DNA of 64,000 nucleotides from JAAYEA01 sp012689325 (GTDB lineage: Bacteria > Chloroflexota > Anaerolineae > JAAYEA01): assembly GCA_036841525.1 (NCBI GenBank), contig DAITVZ010000016.1, positions 1 to 64,000 of the forward strand, given 5' to 3'. How positions within the stretch are numbered: position 1 is the first letter of the stretch; every line of letters begins with the position of its first letter. Positions 7,194 through 14,467 of this stretch are shown one piece after another. The translations under genes were made by a program, and so were the position numbers. The notes under the pieces were generated by a model. That model worked only from the letters and a program-made list of their open reading frames with translations. It was not told the origin of the DNA and ran no database searches.

Positions 7194-9380
7194 TCAGCGG
7201 ACCAGGAACCGCGCGCGCAGCGCCTGCGGGTCCAGCGAGTGCGCGCCAACGATGGCCTCGTACTCCAGCGGCTCGATCACCCACTCCCACTGCTCGTCAA
7301 AGTAGGCCAACTGCGGCGCGGGAACCTCGAAGGTGACCACGCGGCTTTCGCTAGGGGCCAGCGAGACGCGGGCAAAGGCCTTCAGCTCTTTCGGAGGGCG
7401 CTCCACCCGCGAGCCGTGCGCCGCCACGTACAATTGCACCACCTCGTCGCCGGCGCGCGGGCCGGTGTTGCGCACGGTGACCGTGGCGCGGAGCGTGTCC
7501 TGCGGCCCGATCTCGGCGCGCTCGAGCTGGAGGTCGCTCAGGGCAAAGGCCGTGTAGCTCAGGCCGTAGCCGAAGGGGAAGGCCGGGGCCACGCCATCCC
7601 GCTCCAGCTTGTGGTGGCCGTGCCAGAGGTCGTAGGTGATGGCCGTGGCGTCGCGGTCAAAGAAGGGCAGGTCCTCGGCGCGCTTGGGAAAGACGCAGGG
7701 GAGCTTGCCGCCGGGGTTGGCTTTGCCCAGCAGCACGTCGGCCAGGGCGTGGCCGCCCTCCATCCCCGGATACCAGAGCATCAAGATGGCGGGGACGCGG
7801 CGTCGCCAGACCTCGGTGATCACCGCGCTGCCAGACATGATGGCCACGACGGTGCGGGGGTTGGCTGCCGCCACGGCCTGTATCAGTGCCTCGTCCTCGG
7901 GCCGCAGCGTCAGGCTGGTCCGGTCGCCGCCCACGGAGAGGGCGCCGACCGTCTTGTCCGAGGCGCTCATGCTCTGCATGACGCCCTGCAATTGGGCTGC
8001 CTCTGCTTGCGTCGGGGGCGGGACCACATCGGCCACGCGCGCGAGCAGGTTCGGCGGGATGTATTCGCCCTCGTCCTCGTGGGTATAGCCAACGATCAGC
8101 ACCGCCGCATCGGCGGCCTGGGCCGCGGCCATCACCTGCCCCAGGTCGCTGCCGTCGGCGTGGAGCACGCGCTCCTCGCCCAGCGCCGCCCGCAGCCCCT
8201 GCAACGGGGTGACCACGTAATCGGGCTGGGTCTTGCTCGACCCGCCGTCGCCGGTGTTGGGCCGGTCAGCCAGCCGCCCGATGACGGCCACCTTGCCCTT
8301 GGGGCTGAGGGGCAAGAGCCCGCCCTCGTTTTTGAGCAGCACGATGCTTTTTTGCGCCACTTCTCGCGCCAATCGGCGGTGCGCCTCGCAGCCGGCCACG
8401 CTGCGGTCGTAGAGCTTGGGGTCGCGTCCCTGGGCAAAGCGGACCTGCTGGCGCAACATGCGCAGCACGGCATCGTCCACCCGCGCCACGGGGACCTCGC
8501 CCTCCGCCACGAGCCGCGGCAGGTCGCGATGGAAATGCATGCGGAACGGCATCTCCAGGTCCTGCCCGGCCAGCGCCGCCGCTTTGGCGTCCCGCATGCC
8601 CATGATCCAGTCCGTGACCACGAACCCCTGAAAGCCCCAGCGCTTTTTGAGGATGTCGGTCAGCAGCACCTTGTTGTGGCCGCACCACGCCCCGTTGACG
8701 CTGTTGTAGGCGCTCATCACGCAGGCCACACCCTCCTCCACCACCCGGCGAAAGTGCGGCAGGTAGACCTCATACAAGGGGCGGCGAGAGACGGTCACAT
8801 CCACCTGAAAGCGGGCGTTCTCCATCGAGTTGAGGGCATAGTGCTTGGCGCAGGCCATGACGTGGCGCTGCACGCCGCGCACCAGCGCCGCGGCCATCTC
8901 GCCCAGATGCCAGGGATCCTCGCCAAAGGTTTCCTGCGCGCGGCCCCCGGCAGGGTGGCGCAGCAGGTTGATGCAAACGCCGCCAAAGAGGTTGGCGCCC
9001 AGCGCCCGCATCTCTTTGCCGATGGCGTCGCCCACCCGTTCCTCCAGGGCGGGGTCCCAGGTGGCGCCGCGGGCCATGGCCACGGGAAAGGTGGTGGCCC
9101 CTTTGAGGATGACGCCGCGAGGCCCGTCCGAGAAGCGAATGCCCGCTATACCCAGCCGGTGAACCTGGCCAGCGACATACGGCTTGGTCCCGTAGGCGCC
9201 GCTCATCATCCCGATCAGCGATGTCCAGCAGGAAACGTCGCCGTACATCATTTTGATCTTTTCCTCGAGGCTCAGTTGCGCCAGCAACTCTTGGGCCTTG
9301 GCTTCGATCTGGGGTTCGGCCAGGGGTTGCGCCGTCTCCAGCGCGCCAAATGCGGTGTCCACGTTCACTTGTGCGCTCAT
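7194..9380 (-). CDS. Glycoside hydrolase family 3 beta-glycosidase (beta-glucosidase-like)
   Basis: 728 residues from ATG 9378-9380 (MSAQVNVD), which follows AAAGGAGG; the frame extends upstream to 9602 without a start signal. The N-terminal (alpha/beta)8 domain has RFSDGPRGV, KHYALNSME (substrate-binding Lys-His) and GFVVTDW, whose Asp is the GH3 nucleophile. Next come the GH3_C alpha/beta sandwich (SIVLLKNEGGLLPL, YPGMEGGHALADVLLGKANPGGKLP split over ~585-610) and a C-terminal fibronectin-III-like domain (TVRNTGPRAGDEVVQLYV). No signal peptide, so it is probably cytoplasmic and acts on imported oligosaccharides. Monocistronic between its own promoter and terminator. Confidence 0.95.
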   Translation of the reverse strand: MSAQVNVDTAFGALETAQPLAEPQIEAKAQELLAQLSLEEKIKMMYGDVSCWTSLIGMMSGAYGTKPYVAGQVHRLGIAGIRFSDGPRGVILKGATTFPVAMARGATWDPALEERVGDAIGKEMRALGANLFGGVCINLLRHPAGGRAQETFGEDPWHLGEMAAALVRGVQRHVMACAKHYALNSMENARFQVDVTVSRRPLYEVYLPHFRRVVEEGVACVMSAYNSVNGAWCGHNKVLLTDILKKRWGFQGFVVTDWIMGMRDAKAAALAGQDLEMPFRMHFHRDLPRLVAEGEVPVARVDDAVLRMLRQQVRFAQGRDPKLYDRSVAGCEAHRRLAREVAQKSIVLLKNEGGLLPLSPKGKVAVIGRLADRPNTGDGGSSKTQPDYVVTPLQGLRAALGEERVLHADGSDLGQVMAAAQAADAAVLIVGYTHEDEGEYIPPNLLARVADVVPPPTQAEAAQLQGVMQSMSASDKTVGALSVGGDRTSLTLRPEDEALIQAVAAANPRTVVAIMSGSAVITEVWRRRVPAILMLWYPGMEGGHALADVLLGKANPGGKLPCVFPKRAEDLPFFDRDATAITYDLWHGHHKLERDGVAPAFPFGYGLSYTAFALSDLQLERAEIGPQDTLRATVTVRNTGPRAGDEVVQLYVAAHGSRVERPPKELKAFARVSLAPSESRVVTFEVPAPQLAYFDEQWEWVIEPLEYEAIVGAHSLDPQALRARFLVR

Positions 9381-9423
9381 TATGAGGCCTCCTTTGCCCC
9401 ACCTGCGAAAATTCACCACTGCC

Positions 9424-9452
9424 AGTATAGCATCCGCCGACCTGAGAGTCAA
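9424..9452 (-). promoter_or_regulatory. Promoter of the GH3 gene
   Basis: TTGACT (9447-9452) and TATACT (9424-9429) on the minus strand, spacer 17; the leader is about 40 bases. Confidence 0.78.
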
Positions 9453-9669
9453 TAGGCGGCGCTTTGGCATCTCGTGGCGCATCCAGTGAACGGAGGCAGG
9501 GTTAATATAATGGCCGGCGCTGATGTACCCGGAGTCCAGGAATCGAGTTGACAAATCCAGGGCATGGTAGTAAAAGGTGAGCCAGGAGATGGCAATCACC
9601 ACGCCTCCTGGTAGGGGACGCTTGCTTCACTTGGCCGCGCGCGGCCAAATCCGAGAAGAGGGAAGACAC

Positions 9670-10830
9670 GTGACCAACCTGACCATCGAGCAGATCCCCC
9701 TGGGCGATCGTCGCTTGCGCGAGTTCGTGCGGATGCCGTGGCGGCTATATCGCGGCGACCCCAACTGGACGCCGCCGCTCGACTCGGATTATCTGGGGAG
9801 CAAGCTCCTGGGGACCGTCGGCTTGCTGACGCCGCAGCACCCCTATCACAAGGACGCTGAGGTCACGCATTTCCTGGCGCGCCGCGATGGGGAGCCGGTG
9901 GGTCGCGTCTCGGCGGCGATCAACCGCCGCTTCAACGAGCACTATCACAGCAAGATCGGCTTTTTCGGCTTTTTCGAGACCATCGAGGACTTTGCCGTGG
10001 CCCAGATGCTGCTGGATGCCGCCCGCGATTGGATCAAGGCGCGGGGCATGGAGGTGATGCGCGGGCCAGGCGAGTACTCCAACGCCACCCACGAGCGCCA
10101 GGGCGTCTTGATCGACGGCTTCGACACTCCCCCCACACTCGAATGCACGCATAACCCGCCCTTTTACGACGATTATCTGCAGCGCTATGGCCTGCACAAG
10201 GCCATGGACTATCACGCCTACAAAATAGACACGAAGGACTATCAGGATGAGCGGGTGGAGCGCATCGCCGCCAAGCTGGCCGAGCGCCGCGGCATCACGA
10301 CGCGCCAGGTCAACCTCAAGGACTTGCGCAACGAGATCGGCATCCTGATCGACATCTATAACCAGGCCTGGTCGCGCAACTGGGGCTTTTTGCCCATCAC
10401 CTCAGAAGAGGCCGACCTGATCGCCGCCAACGTCGGCATGGTACTCATCTCGGACCTGCTGCGCTTCGCTTACGTCAAGGGGGAGCCCGCCGCCGTCCTG
10501 GCGACGATCCCGGATATCTATGTGCCGCTGCGGCCTCGCTGGCGCTGGCCGCTGGATACCGAGCCGGTCCGCCTGGCCCGCGCTTTCTTGCAGCGCCGCC
10601 ACATCCCCCGCCTGCGGGTCTGGTTCTTTGGCATCCTCCCCCAATTCCGCGGCATGGGCATCGACGCGCTCCTGTTTCGCGAGGTGCAAGAGTACGCGTT
10701 GACCCACGGCTACGAGATGTTCGAGCCTTCGCTGCTGCTGGAGACGAACGAGGCGATCCTGCGCATCTCGGAGGCGATGGGCGGGGAGCGCTACAAGACC
10801 TGGCGCATCTATGACATGAACCTGGCCTAG
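9670..10830 (+). CDS. GNAT-superfamily acyltransferase-like protein (large N-acetyltransferase)
   Basis: 386 residues from a GTG at 9670 (VTNLTIEQIPLG) preceded by GAGGGAAG; the frame also opens at ATG 9577 but those extra residues look non-coding. The protein resembles the ~380-residue bacterial proteins with two GNAT-like halves. The N-terminal half has FVRMPWRLYRGDPNWTPPL; the C-terminal half has FFGILPQFRGMGIDALLF, an acetyl-CoA-loop-like segment, and LLETNEAILRISEAMGG. Function unknown. A possible promoter (TTGACA 9548-9553, poor -10) lies upstream. It converges on the phasin operon. Confidence 0.75.
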   Translation: MTNLTIEQIPLGDRRLREFVRMPWRLYRGDPNWTPPLDSDYLGSKLLGTVGLLTPQHPYHKDAEVTHFLARRDGEPVGRVSAAINRRFNEHYHSKIGFFGFFETIEDFAVAQMLLDAARDWIKARGMEVMRGPGEYSNATHERQGVLIDGFDTPPTLECTHNPPFYDDYLQRYGLHKAMDYHAYKIDTKDYQDERVERIAAKLAERRGITTRQVNLKDLRNEIGILIDIYNQAWSRNWGFLPITSEEADLIAANVGMVLISDLLRFAYVKGEPAAVLATIPDIYVPLRPRWRWPLDTEPVRLARAFLQRRHIPRLRVWFFGILPQFRGMGIDALLFREVQEYALTHGYEMFEPSLLLETNEAILRISEAMGGERYKTWRIYDMNLA

Positions 10831-10838
10831 GACTGCGC

Positions 10839-10867
10839 CACCGAGACACGGAGAGCACAGAGGCACA
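10839..10867. repeat. Copy of a 'CACGGAGACACAGAGG'-type dispersed repeat (degenerate)
   Basis: CACCGAGACACGGAGAGCAC followed by AGAGGCACA, just after the stop at 10830. The same motif recurs at 34931-34956, where it lies inside a gene. Sequences of this type are scattered through many environmental genomes as half-palindromic elements. Confidence 0.55.
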
Positions 10868-10913
10868 AACATGGGCCGGGAGAGGCCAGAGGGTTTGGCG
10901 GCCCGGCCATGAG

Positions 10914-11306
10914 CTAGGACGACTTGGGCGAGTCGGGGTTGGCGCGATTCTGCAAGAGCGCATCCACCTTGCGCTCCAGGCTGTCGAGTTGGGCGCGAAT
11001 GCCTTCCAGCTCTTCTTGCGAGGGCACATGCCATAGCAGCGCGCGCTTGAGGATATCGCGGCCATCGCCAGCGGCGCGGATCAGGCCCAAGAACAGGGCC
11101 TTGGGCAGATCACTGAGCCGCGCCTTTTCCCGCTCCAAGATGACCTGGGCCAGGATCTGGGTGCTGATATCCTGGCCCGTGTCGTTATCCACGACCTCGA
11201 CGTCCTCGCCGCCCTGAATCAGCACGGCGAGGCCCTCCAGGGTGATGTAACGCCGGTCTGCCAGGTCGTAGAGCTTGCGGTTGGCGTAACGCTTGACGGT
11301 GCGCAT
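10914..11306 (-). CDS. Polyhydroxyalkanoate-synthesis regulator (PhaR-type DNA-binding domain)
   Basis: 130 residues. The N-terminal ~60 residues match the PHB_acc_N domain: VKRYANRKLYDLADRRYITL, GGEDVEVVDNDTGQDIS, ILAQVILEREK. In the family this module binds both DNA and PHA polymer or phasin promoters. The C-terminal half is a helical segment with a coiled-coil-like end (LDSLERKVDALLQN). It lies 14 bases after the phasin-like gene in the same operon, an arrangement that suits autoregulation by granule titration. No PHA synthase is visible in this window. Confidence 0.85.
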   Translation of the reverse strand: MRTVKRYANRKLYDLADRRYITLEGLAVLIQGGEDVEVVDNDTGQDISTQILAQVILEREKARLSDLPKALFLGLIRAAGDGRDILKRALLWHVPSQEELEGIRAQLDSLERKVDALLQNRANPDSPKSS

Positions 11307-11320
11307 GGCGCGGCCCGCGC

Positions 11321-11674
11321 TCAGCCCTTCTTGCCCAACTCGTCGATCTTGGCGCTCAGCTCGGCGAGGCGGTCCTCCAGGCTCTTGAGGTCTTTGCGAG
11401 TGGGGATGTTGAGCTTGGCGATGGCCTGCTCCATGGCGTCCTCACCCTTGTCCTGCACCCGGCGGATGCCCTTCTTGGGCTGGCTGAGCATCTTGTCCGC
11501 CAGGCGCTTGCCTTCCTTCTCGGCCAGCTCGCCCTGCTCCACCAGGGTGCCCACCAGCTTTTCCACCTCGTCCTGGGCCACGGCCACCGCGCCCACGCTG
11601 ATCAGGAACATCTTGCGCCAGAGCCCCGAAAGCGTGACCTTGCTTTCCTCTGGGGCAATCTTGTCTTCGGTCAT
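11321..11674 (-). CDS. Phasin-family / PHA-granule-associated protein
   Basis: 117 residues. A slightly hydrophobic helix (SGLWRKMFLISVGAVAVAQDEVEKLV) is followed by long amphipathic helices (LAEKEGKRLADKMLSQPKKG) and a terminal coiled coil (LKSLEDRLAELSAKIDELGKKG), the layout of PhaF/PhaI-like phasins that coat polyester granules. The ribosome site is a GAGGAAG just before the ATG. First gene of the unit with the PhaR-type regulator, under the promoter at 11728-11756. Confidence 0.75.
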   Translation of the reverse strand: MTEDKIAPEESKVTLSGLWRKMFLISVGAVAVAQDEVEKLVGTLVEQGELAEKEGKRLADKMLSQPKKGIRRVQDKGEDAMEQAIAKLNIPTRKDLKSLEDRLAELSAKIDELGKKG

Positions 11675-11707
11675 GGCACTTCCTCCTCGGCAAAAGCCGC
11701 AAGCGAG

Positions 11708-11728
11708 TTATGACGCACTGCGTTATAA
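11708..11728. promoter_or_regulatory. Operator-like palindrome at the phasin operon start site
   Basis: A 21-base palindrome with arms TTATgACGCA and TGCGTtATAA around a central C at 11718; nine of ten positions are symmetric. It begins at the -10 box and covers the predicted transcription start, an ideal place for repression. The co-transcribed PhaR-type regulator is the obvious candidate ligand (inference). Confidence 0.6.
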
Positions 11729-11756
11729 TCATAGCACAGCCCAGCGGCTTTGTCAA
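11728..11756 (-). promoter_or_regulatory. Promoter of the phasin/PhaR-type operon
   Basis: TTGACA (11751-11756) and TATGAT (11728-11733) on the minus strand, spacer 17. Confidence 0.82.
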
Positions 11757-11776
11757 GCGTTTTTCGAGGGCGCGCC

Positions 11777-12736
11777 CTACAGCCCCGCCACCAACCCGCG
11801 CGCCGTCGCCAGCGCCTCGGCCCAGTGGTCCTGGTAGCGCGGCCGCAGCTCCATGATGATCGTCCCGTTCAGGCTGGGGAGCCGTTGCAGCGCCTCACGC
11901 AGCGGGATGCAGCCCCAGGTAGGAGGCATGTGCATGTCCCCCTGCCCCAGCGCCATCCGCTCGCCCTGGCTGGCCGCGTAGCCATCCAGCTTGCCCACAT
12001 TGTCGTGCATGTGAACGTGGCGGACGTACGGCGCGGCGGTCTCCACGGCCTTCAGGAAATCGTAGCCGCAGGTCTTGGAGGCGATGTGCAGGTGGCCGAA
12101 ATCCAGGGTCATGCCCACGTTGGGGTGCCCCACCCGCTCGATCTGGGCGATGACCTCTTCCACCAGCAAGCCAGGGTGGTAGGTGGTGAGCGCCTCCAGG
12201 CCCAGGCCGTTGCGGGCCAGCGTGGAGACCTCCCAGAGGTGCGGGTCACGGTTCTCCATGGCGATGGTGACGCCGAGCTCAGCGGCGCGCTTGGCCAGCC
12301 GCTGCAGCGCGGCGACCTCCTTGCGAGCGGCGGCCTCCCGGCGAGCTTGGCCGGGGAGCAGCGCCAGGTCGTAATAGGCCTCGTGCAAAAAGACCAGGCC
12401 GCTATGATAGACATAGACCGAGGCGCCGATCTCGCCGCAAAACTCTAGATAGGAGGCCAGGCACTGCTCCTCCATGCCGCCCTCCTCGCCCAGGCAGAGG
12501 TTCAACTCGCAAGGGCCGTGGACGGTATAGTGCAGCGGGTAGCGCCGCGTGACCTCGCGTACCCGCGCCACCTGCGCCGGGCGGAGCTGGCCGTTCATGA
12601 CGACGCTCGCGCCATAGCCCGAGACCTCGATGGCGTCGTAGCCCAGCTCGGCCGCCCGGGCGATCTGGTTCTCGACGGCCTGCAGCCGCCCGTCCACGCT
12701 GTCGCCATCCATGTTGATGCCAATTCGCGCTTGCAT
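11777..12736 (-). CDS. Sugar phosphate isomerase/epimerase (xylose-isomerase-like TIM barrel)
   Basis: 319 residues from ATG 12734-12736 (MQARIGINMDG), preceded by GAGGAGG. AP-endonuclease-2/xylose-isomerase barrel features appear in order: GYDAIEVSG, YTVHGPCELN, VYVYHSGL, VTIAMENRDPHLW (metal-binding Glu), NVGMTLDFGHLHIA (Asp/His), VRHVHMHDN (His) and a final IIMELRP (Glu). These are the usual divalent-metal ligands. Substrate unknown; the MFS gene ending 21 bases upstream suggests it processes the transported compound. Confidence 0.85.
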   Translation of the reverse strand: MQARIGINMDGDSVDGRLQAVENQIARAAELGYDAIEVSGYGASVVMNGQLRPAQVARVREVTRRYPLHYTVHGPCELNLCLGEEGGMEEQCLASYLEFCGEIGASVYVYHSGLVFLHEAYYDLALLPGQARREAAARKEVAALQRLAKRAAELGVTIAMENRDPHLWEVSTLARNGLGLEALTTYHPGLLVEEVIAQIERVGHPNVGMTLDFGHLHIASKTCGYDFLKAVETAAPYVRHVHMHDNVGKLDGYAASQGERMALGQGDMHMPPTWGCIPLREALQRLPSLNGTIIMELRPRYQDHWAEALATARGLVAGL

Positions 12737-12756
12737 AGCCACCTCCTCAGGTGTGA

Positions 12757-13998
12757 TTAGCCCGCGGGCTGCCGGTTCCGCCACCACAGGCCGCCGATGG
12801 CCAGCGCCCCCAGCAGGGCCGCGACGGTCCAGAACGCAAAGGCCGCGCCCCAACTGCGCCAGTCCACCAGCGCGCCGGTGATGATCCCGCCCAGCCCCGA
12901 GCCGAGGTAGGAAGCGAAATCCAATGTCCCCGCCACGGAGGAAACCCGCCCCGCCCGCCCGTAGGCCAGCGGCAGCGCGGTGAGCAACAGGGCGTTAGCG
13001 CCGTAGGTGAGCATGCCCACCCACCCCAGCGACAGGGGGATGCCCGCCGTCCCCAGCCAGCCGACCAGCGGACGGTAGAGGGCCACCGCTACGGCCAGCG
13101 CGCCGATGAGCAGCGTGGCCATGGGCGCCTCGTCCGCCCGGAAGAAGCGCTGCGCCAGGTAGCCGCTCAGCGCGATGCCCAGCGCTCCCGCCAAGGGCAG
13201 CCAGATGGCATAGCCCGCCGCCTGGACCACGTCAAAGCCATAGCTCTCCATCAGATAGGTGGGAATCCACAGCGAGAGGCTCTCTTTGACCACGCCCACG
13301 GCCATGCAGGCCAGCGCCGCCGCGCGCAGCCGGGGATCGGCCAGCACAAAGGCCAAGAGCGCCCGCAGGTCGAGCCGCGGCGCGGGCTGATCCTCGGCAC
13401 TGGATGCGCTGCCGCTGACTTGAGCGGGGCTATTGCGAACCCGCCAGCCCCAATGCAGCGCCGAGAGCGCCAGCAGCGCGGCCGGGGCCCAAAAAGCCGC
13501 CCGCCAGCCAACGCGGTCGATCAACCAGCCGGCCAGCAGCCAGGAGGCCACATGCCCCGCCGCATAGCAGGGGCCAAAGATGGCCGTGACCTTGCCGCGC
13601 TGCTGCGCCGGAAACCAGCGCGAGAGCACGCGCATGATCGGCCCCCAGCCGGTGGACTGGACGTAGCCATTGAGCGCCCAAACGACGATCATCGCCGCCA
13701 GCCCGCCCGCAAAGCCAAAGAGGAGGTTGGCCAGCGCCGAGGCCAGCAGCCCCAGGGCCACGAACAAGCGCGGGTTGAGCCGGTCGCCCAGCGAGCCGTT
13801 GATGAGCTGCCCCAGGGCATAGACCCAGAAAAAGGCGGTGCCGATCCACCCCGCCTGCGCCTTGGTCCAGCCAAAGGCCGACTGCAACGCCGGCAAAGCC
13901 ACCGCGATGTTCACCCGCCCCAGGTAGAGGCTGGCATAGGTAAGCCAGGAGACCCACAAGATGCGCCGCTGCCAGCGCCGCCGTTCGAGTTCTGCCAT
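12757..13998 (-). CDS. MFS transporter, OPA/ACS-like
   Basis: 413 residues, 12 predicted membrane segments. The N terminus (WVSWLTYASLYLGRVNIAVALPALQ) and the loop-2/3 motif GQLINGSLGDRLNPR are typical of the organophosphate and anion:cation symporter branch of the major facilitator superfamily. A hydrophilic loop (NSPAQVSGSASSAEDQPAP) splits the two six-helix halves. It sits upstream of, and probably in one unit with, the sugar isomerase. Confidence 0.88.
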   Translation of the reverse strand: MAELERRRWQRRILWVSWLTYASLYLGRVNIAVALPALQSAFGWTKAQAGWIGTAFFWVYALGQLINGSLGDRLNPRLFVALGLLASALANLLFGFAGGLAAMIVVWALNGYVQSTGWGPIMRVLSRWFPAQQRGKVTAIFGPCYAAGHVASWLLAGWLIDRVGWRAAFWAPAALLALSALHWGWRVRNSPAQVSGSASSAEDQPAPRLDLRALLAFVLADPRLRAAALACMAVGVVKESLSLWIPTYLMESYGFDVVQAAGYAIWLPLAGALGIALSGYLAQRFFRADEAPMATLLIGALAVAVALYRPLVGWLGTAGIPLSLGWVGMLTYGANALLLTALPLAYGRAGRVSSVAGTLDFASYLGSGLGGIITGALVDWRSWGAAFAFWTVAALLGALAIGGLWWRNRQPAG

Positions 13999-14031
13999 GT
14001 CGTGTCCCGTCTCTCGCGAAATGTGCCGCCT

Positions 14032-14059
14032 ATTGTGGCCCGTTCCGCGCTCGAGTCAA
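14032..14059 (-). promoter_or_regulatory. Probable promoter of the MFS/isomerase unit
   Basis: TTGACT (14054-14059) and CACAAT (14032-14037) on the minus strand, spacer 16. The -10 match is weaker than for most promoters here. Confidence 0.5.
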
Positions 14060-14077
14060 GTCAGGCGGCCGGCCAGA

Positions 14078-14106
14078 TTGGCAAGCGCGCGCTTTGGGGC
14101 TACAAT
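14078..14106 (+). promoter_or_regulatory. Promoter of the small Cys-containing protein gene
   Basis: TTGGCA (14078-14083) and TACAAT (14101-14106), spacer 17; about 20 bases of leader before the ATG at 14135. Confidence 0.72.
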
Positions 14107-14134
14107 GCGCCCATTCGCCCACGAGGAGCCCAAC

Positions 14135-14467
14135 ATGATCCACGCCGAGATCGAGCCGGGGATCTGCAATCTGCGCACGACGGTGGAAGCGGATTGCCCC
14201 GACGGCATGACGGTCCAATTGCGCATCGAGAGCGAGTGCCCCCGGATACGGGCGCTGGCCACCGAGCTGGCGGAGCTCAACGCCTTCCAGGAGCTCTTCA
14301 AGCCGCTGCGCCAGACGTTGGTGGCCGAGCTGGCCGCCAAGCACCAGTTGCATACCGCCTGCCTCGCGCCGGTGGGGATATTGAAGGCGGCGGAGGCAGC
14401 GGCCAGCCTGGCCTTGCCCGCCGATGGGCACATCAAGCTGGCTCGGGTGGAGCCAGATCACTCGTAG
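14135..14467 (+). CDS. Small conserved cysteine-containing protein (DUF6951-like), function unknown
   Basis: 110 residues from ATG 14135 (MIHAEIEPG), preceded by GAGGAG; longer upstream frame rejected. Four spaced cysteines: GICNLRT, ADCPDG, SECPRIR and HTACLAPVG. The pattern resembles small Cys proteins found in methanogens and anaerobic bacteria that are annotated only as DUFs and are suspected of binding a metal. The family name is from memory. It overlaps the convergent FtsX-type gene by ten bases at its 3' end. Confidence 0.65.
   Translation: MIHAEIEPGICNLRTTVEADCPDGMTVQLRIESECPRIRALATELAELNAFQELFKPLRQTLVAELAAKHQLHTACLAPVGILKAAEAAASLALPADGHIKLARVEPDHS

Noticed and set aside
7059..9455. 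Long plus-strand open frame opposite the GH3 gene
   Set aside because: Same shadow effect; the minus-strand GH3 enzyme is unambiguous.
10839..10867. Insertion sequence or complete mobile element
   Set aside because: Only ~29 bases match the dispersed repeat; no transposase, no target duplication.
14458..14467. Ten-base tail-to-tail overlap as a frameshift or misassembly
   Set aside because: Both reading frames end with normal stop codons and full-length proteins; short convergent overlaps are ordinary.
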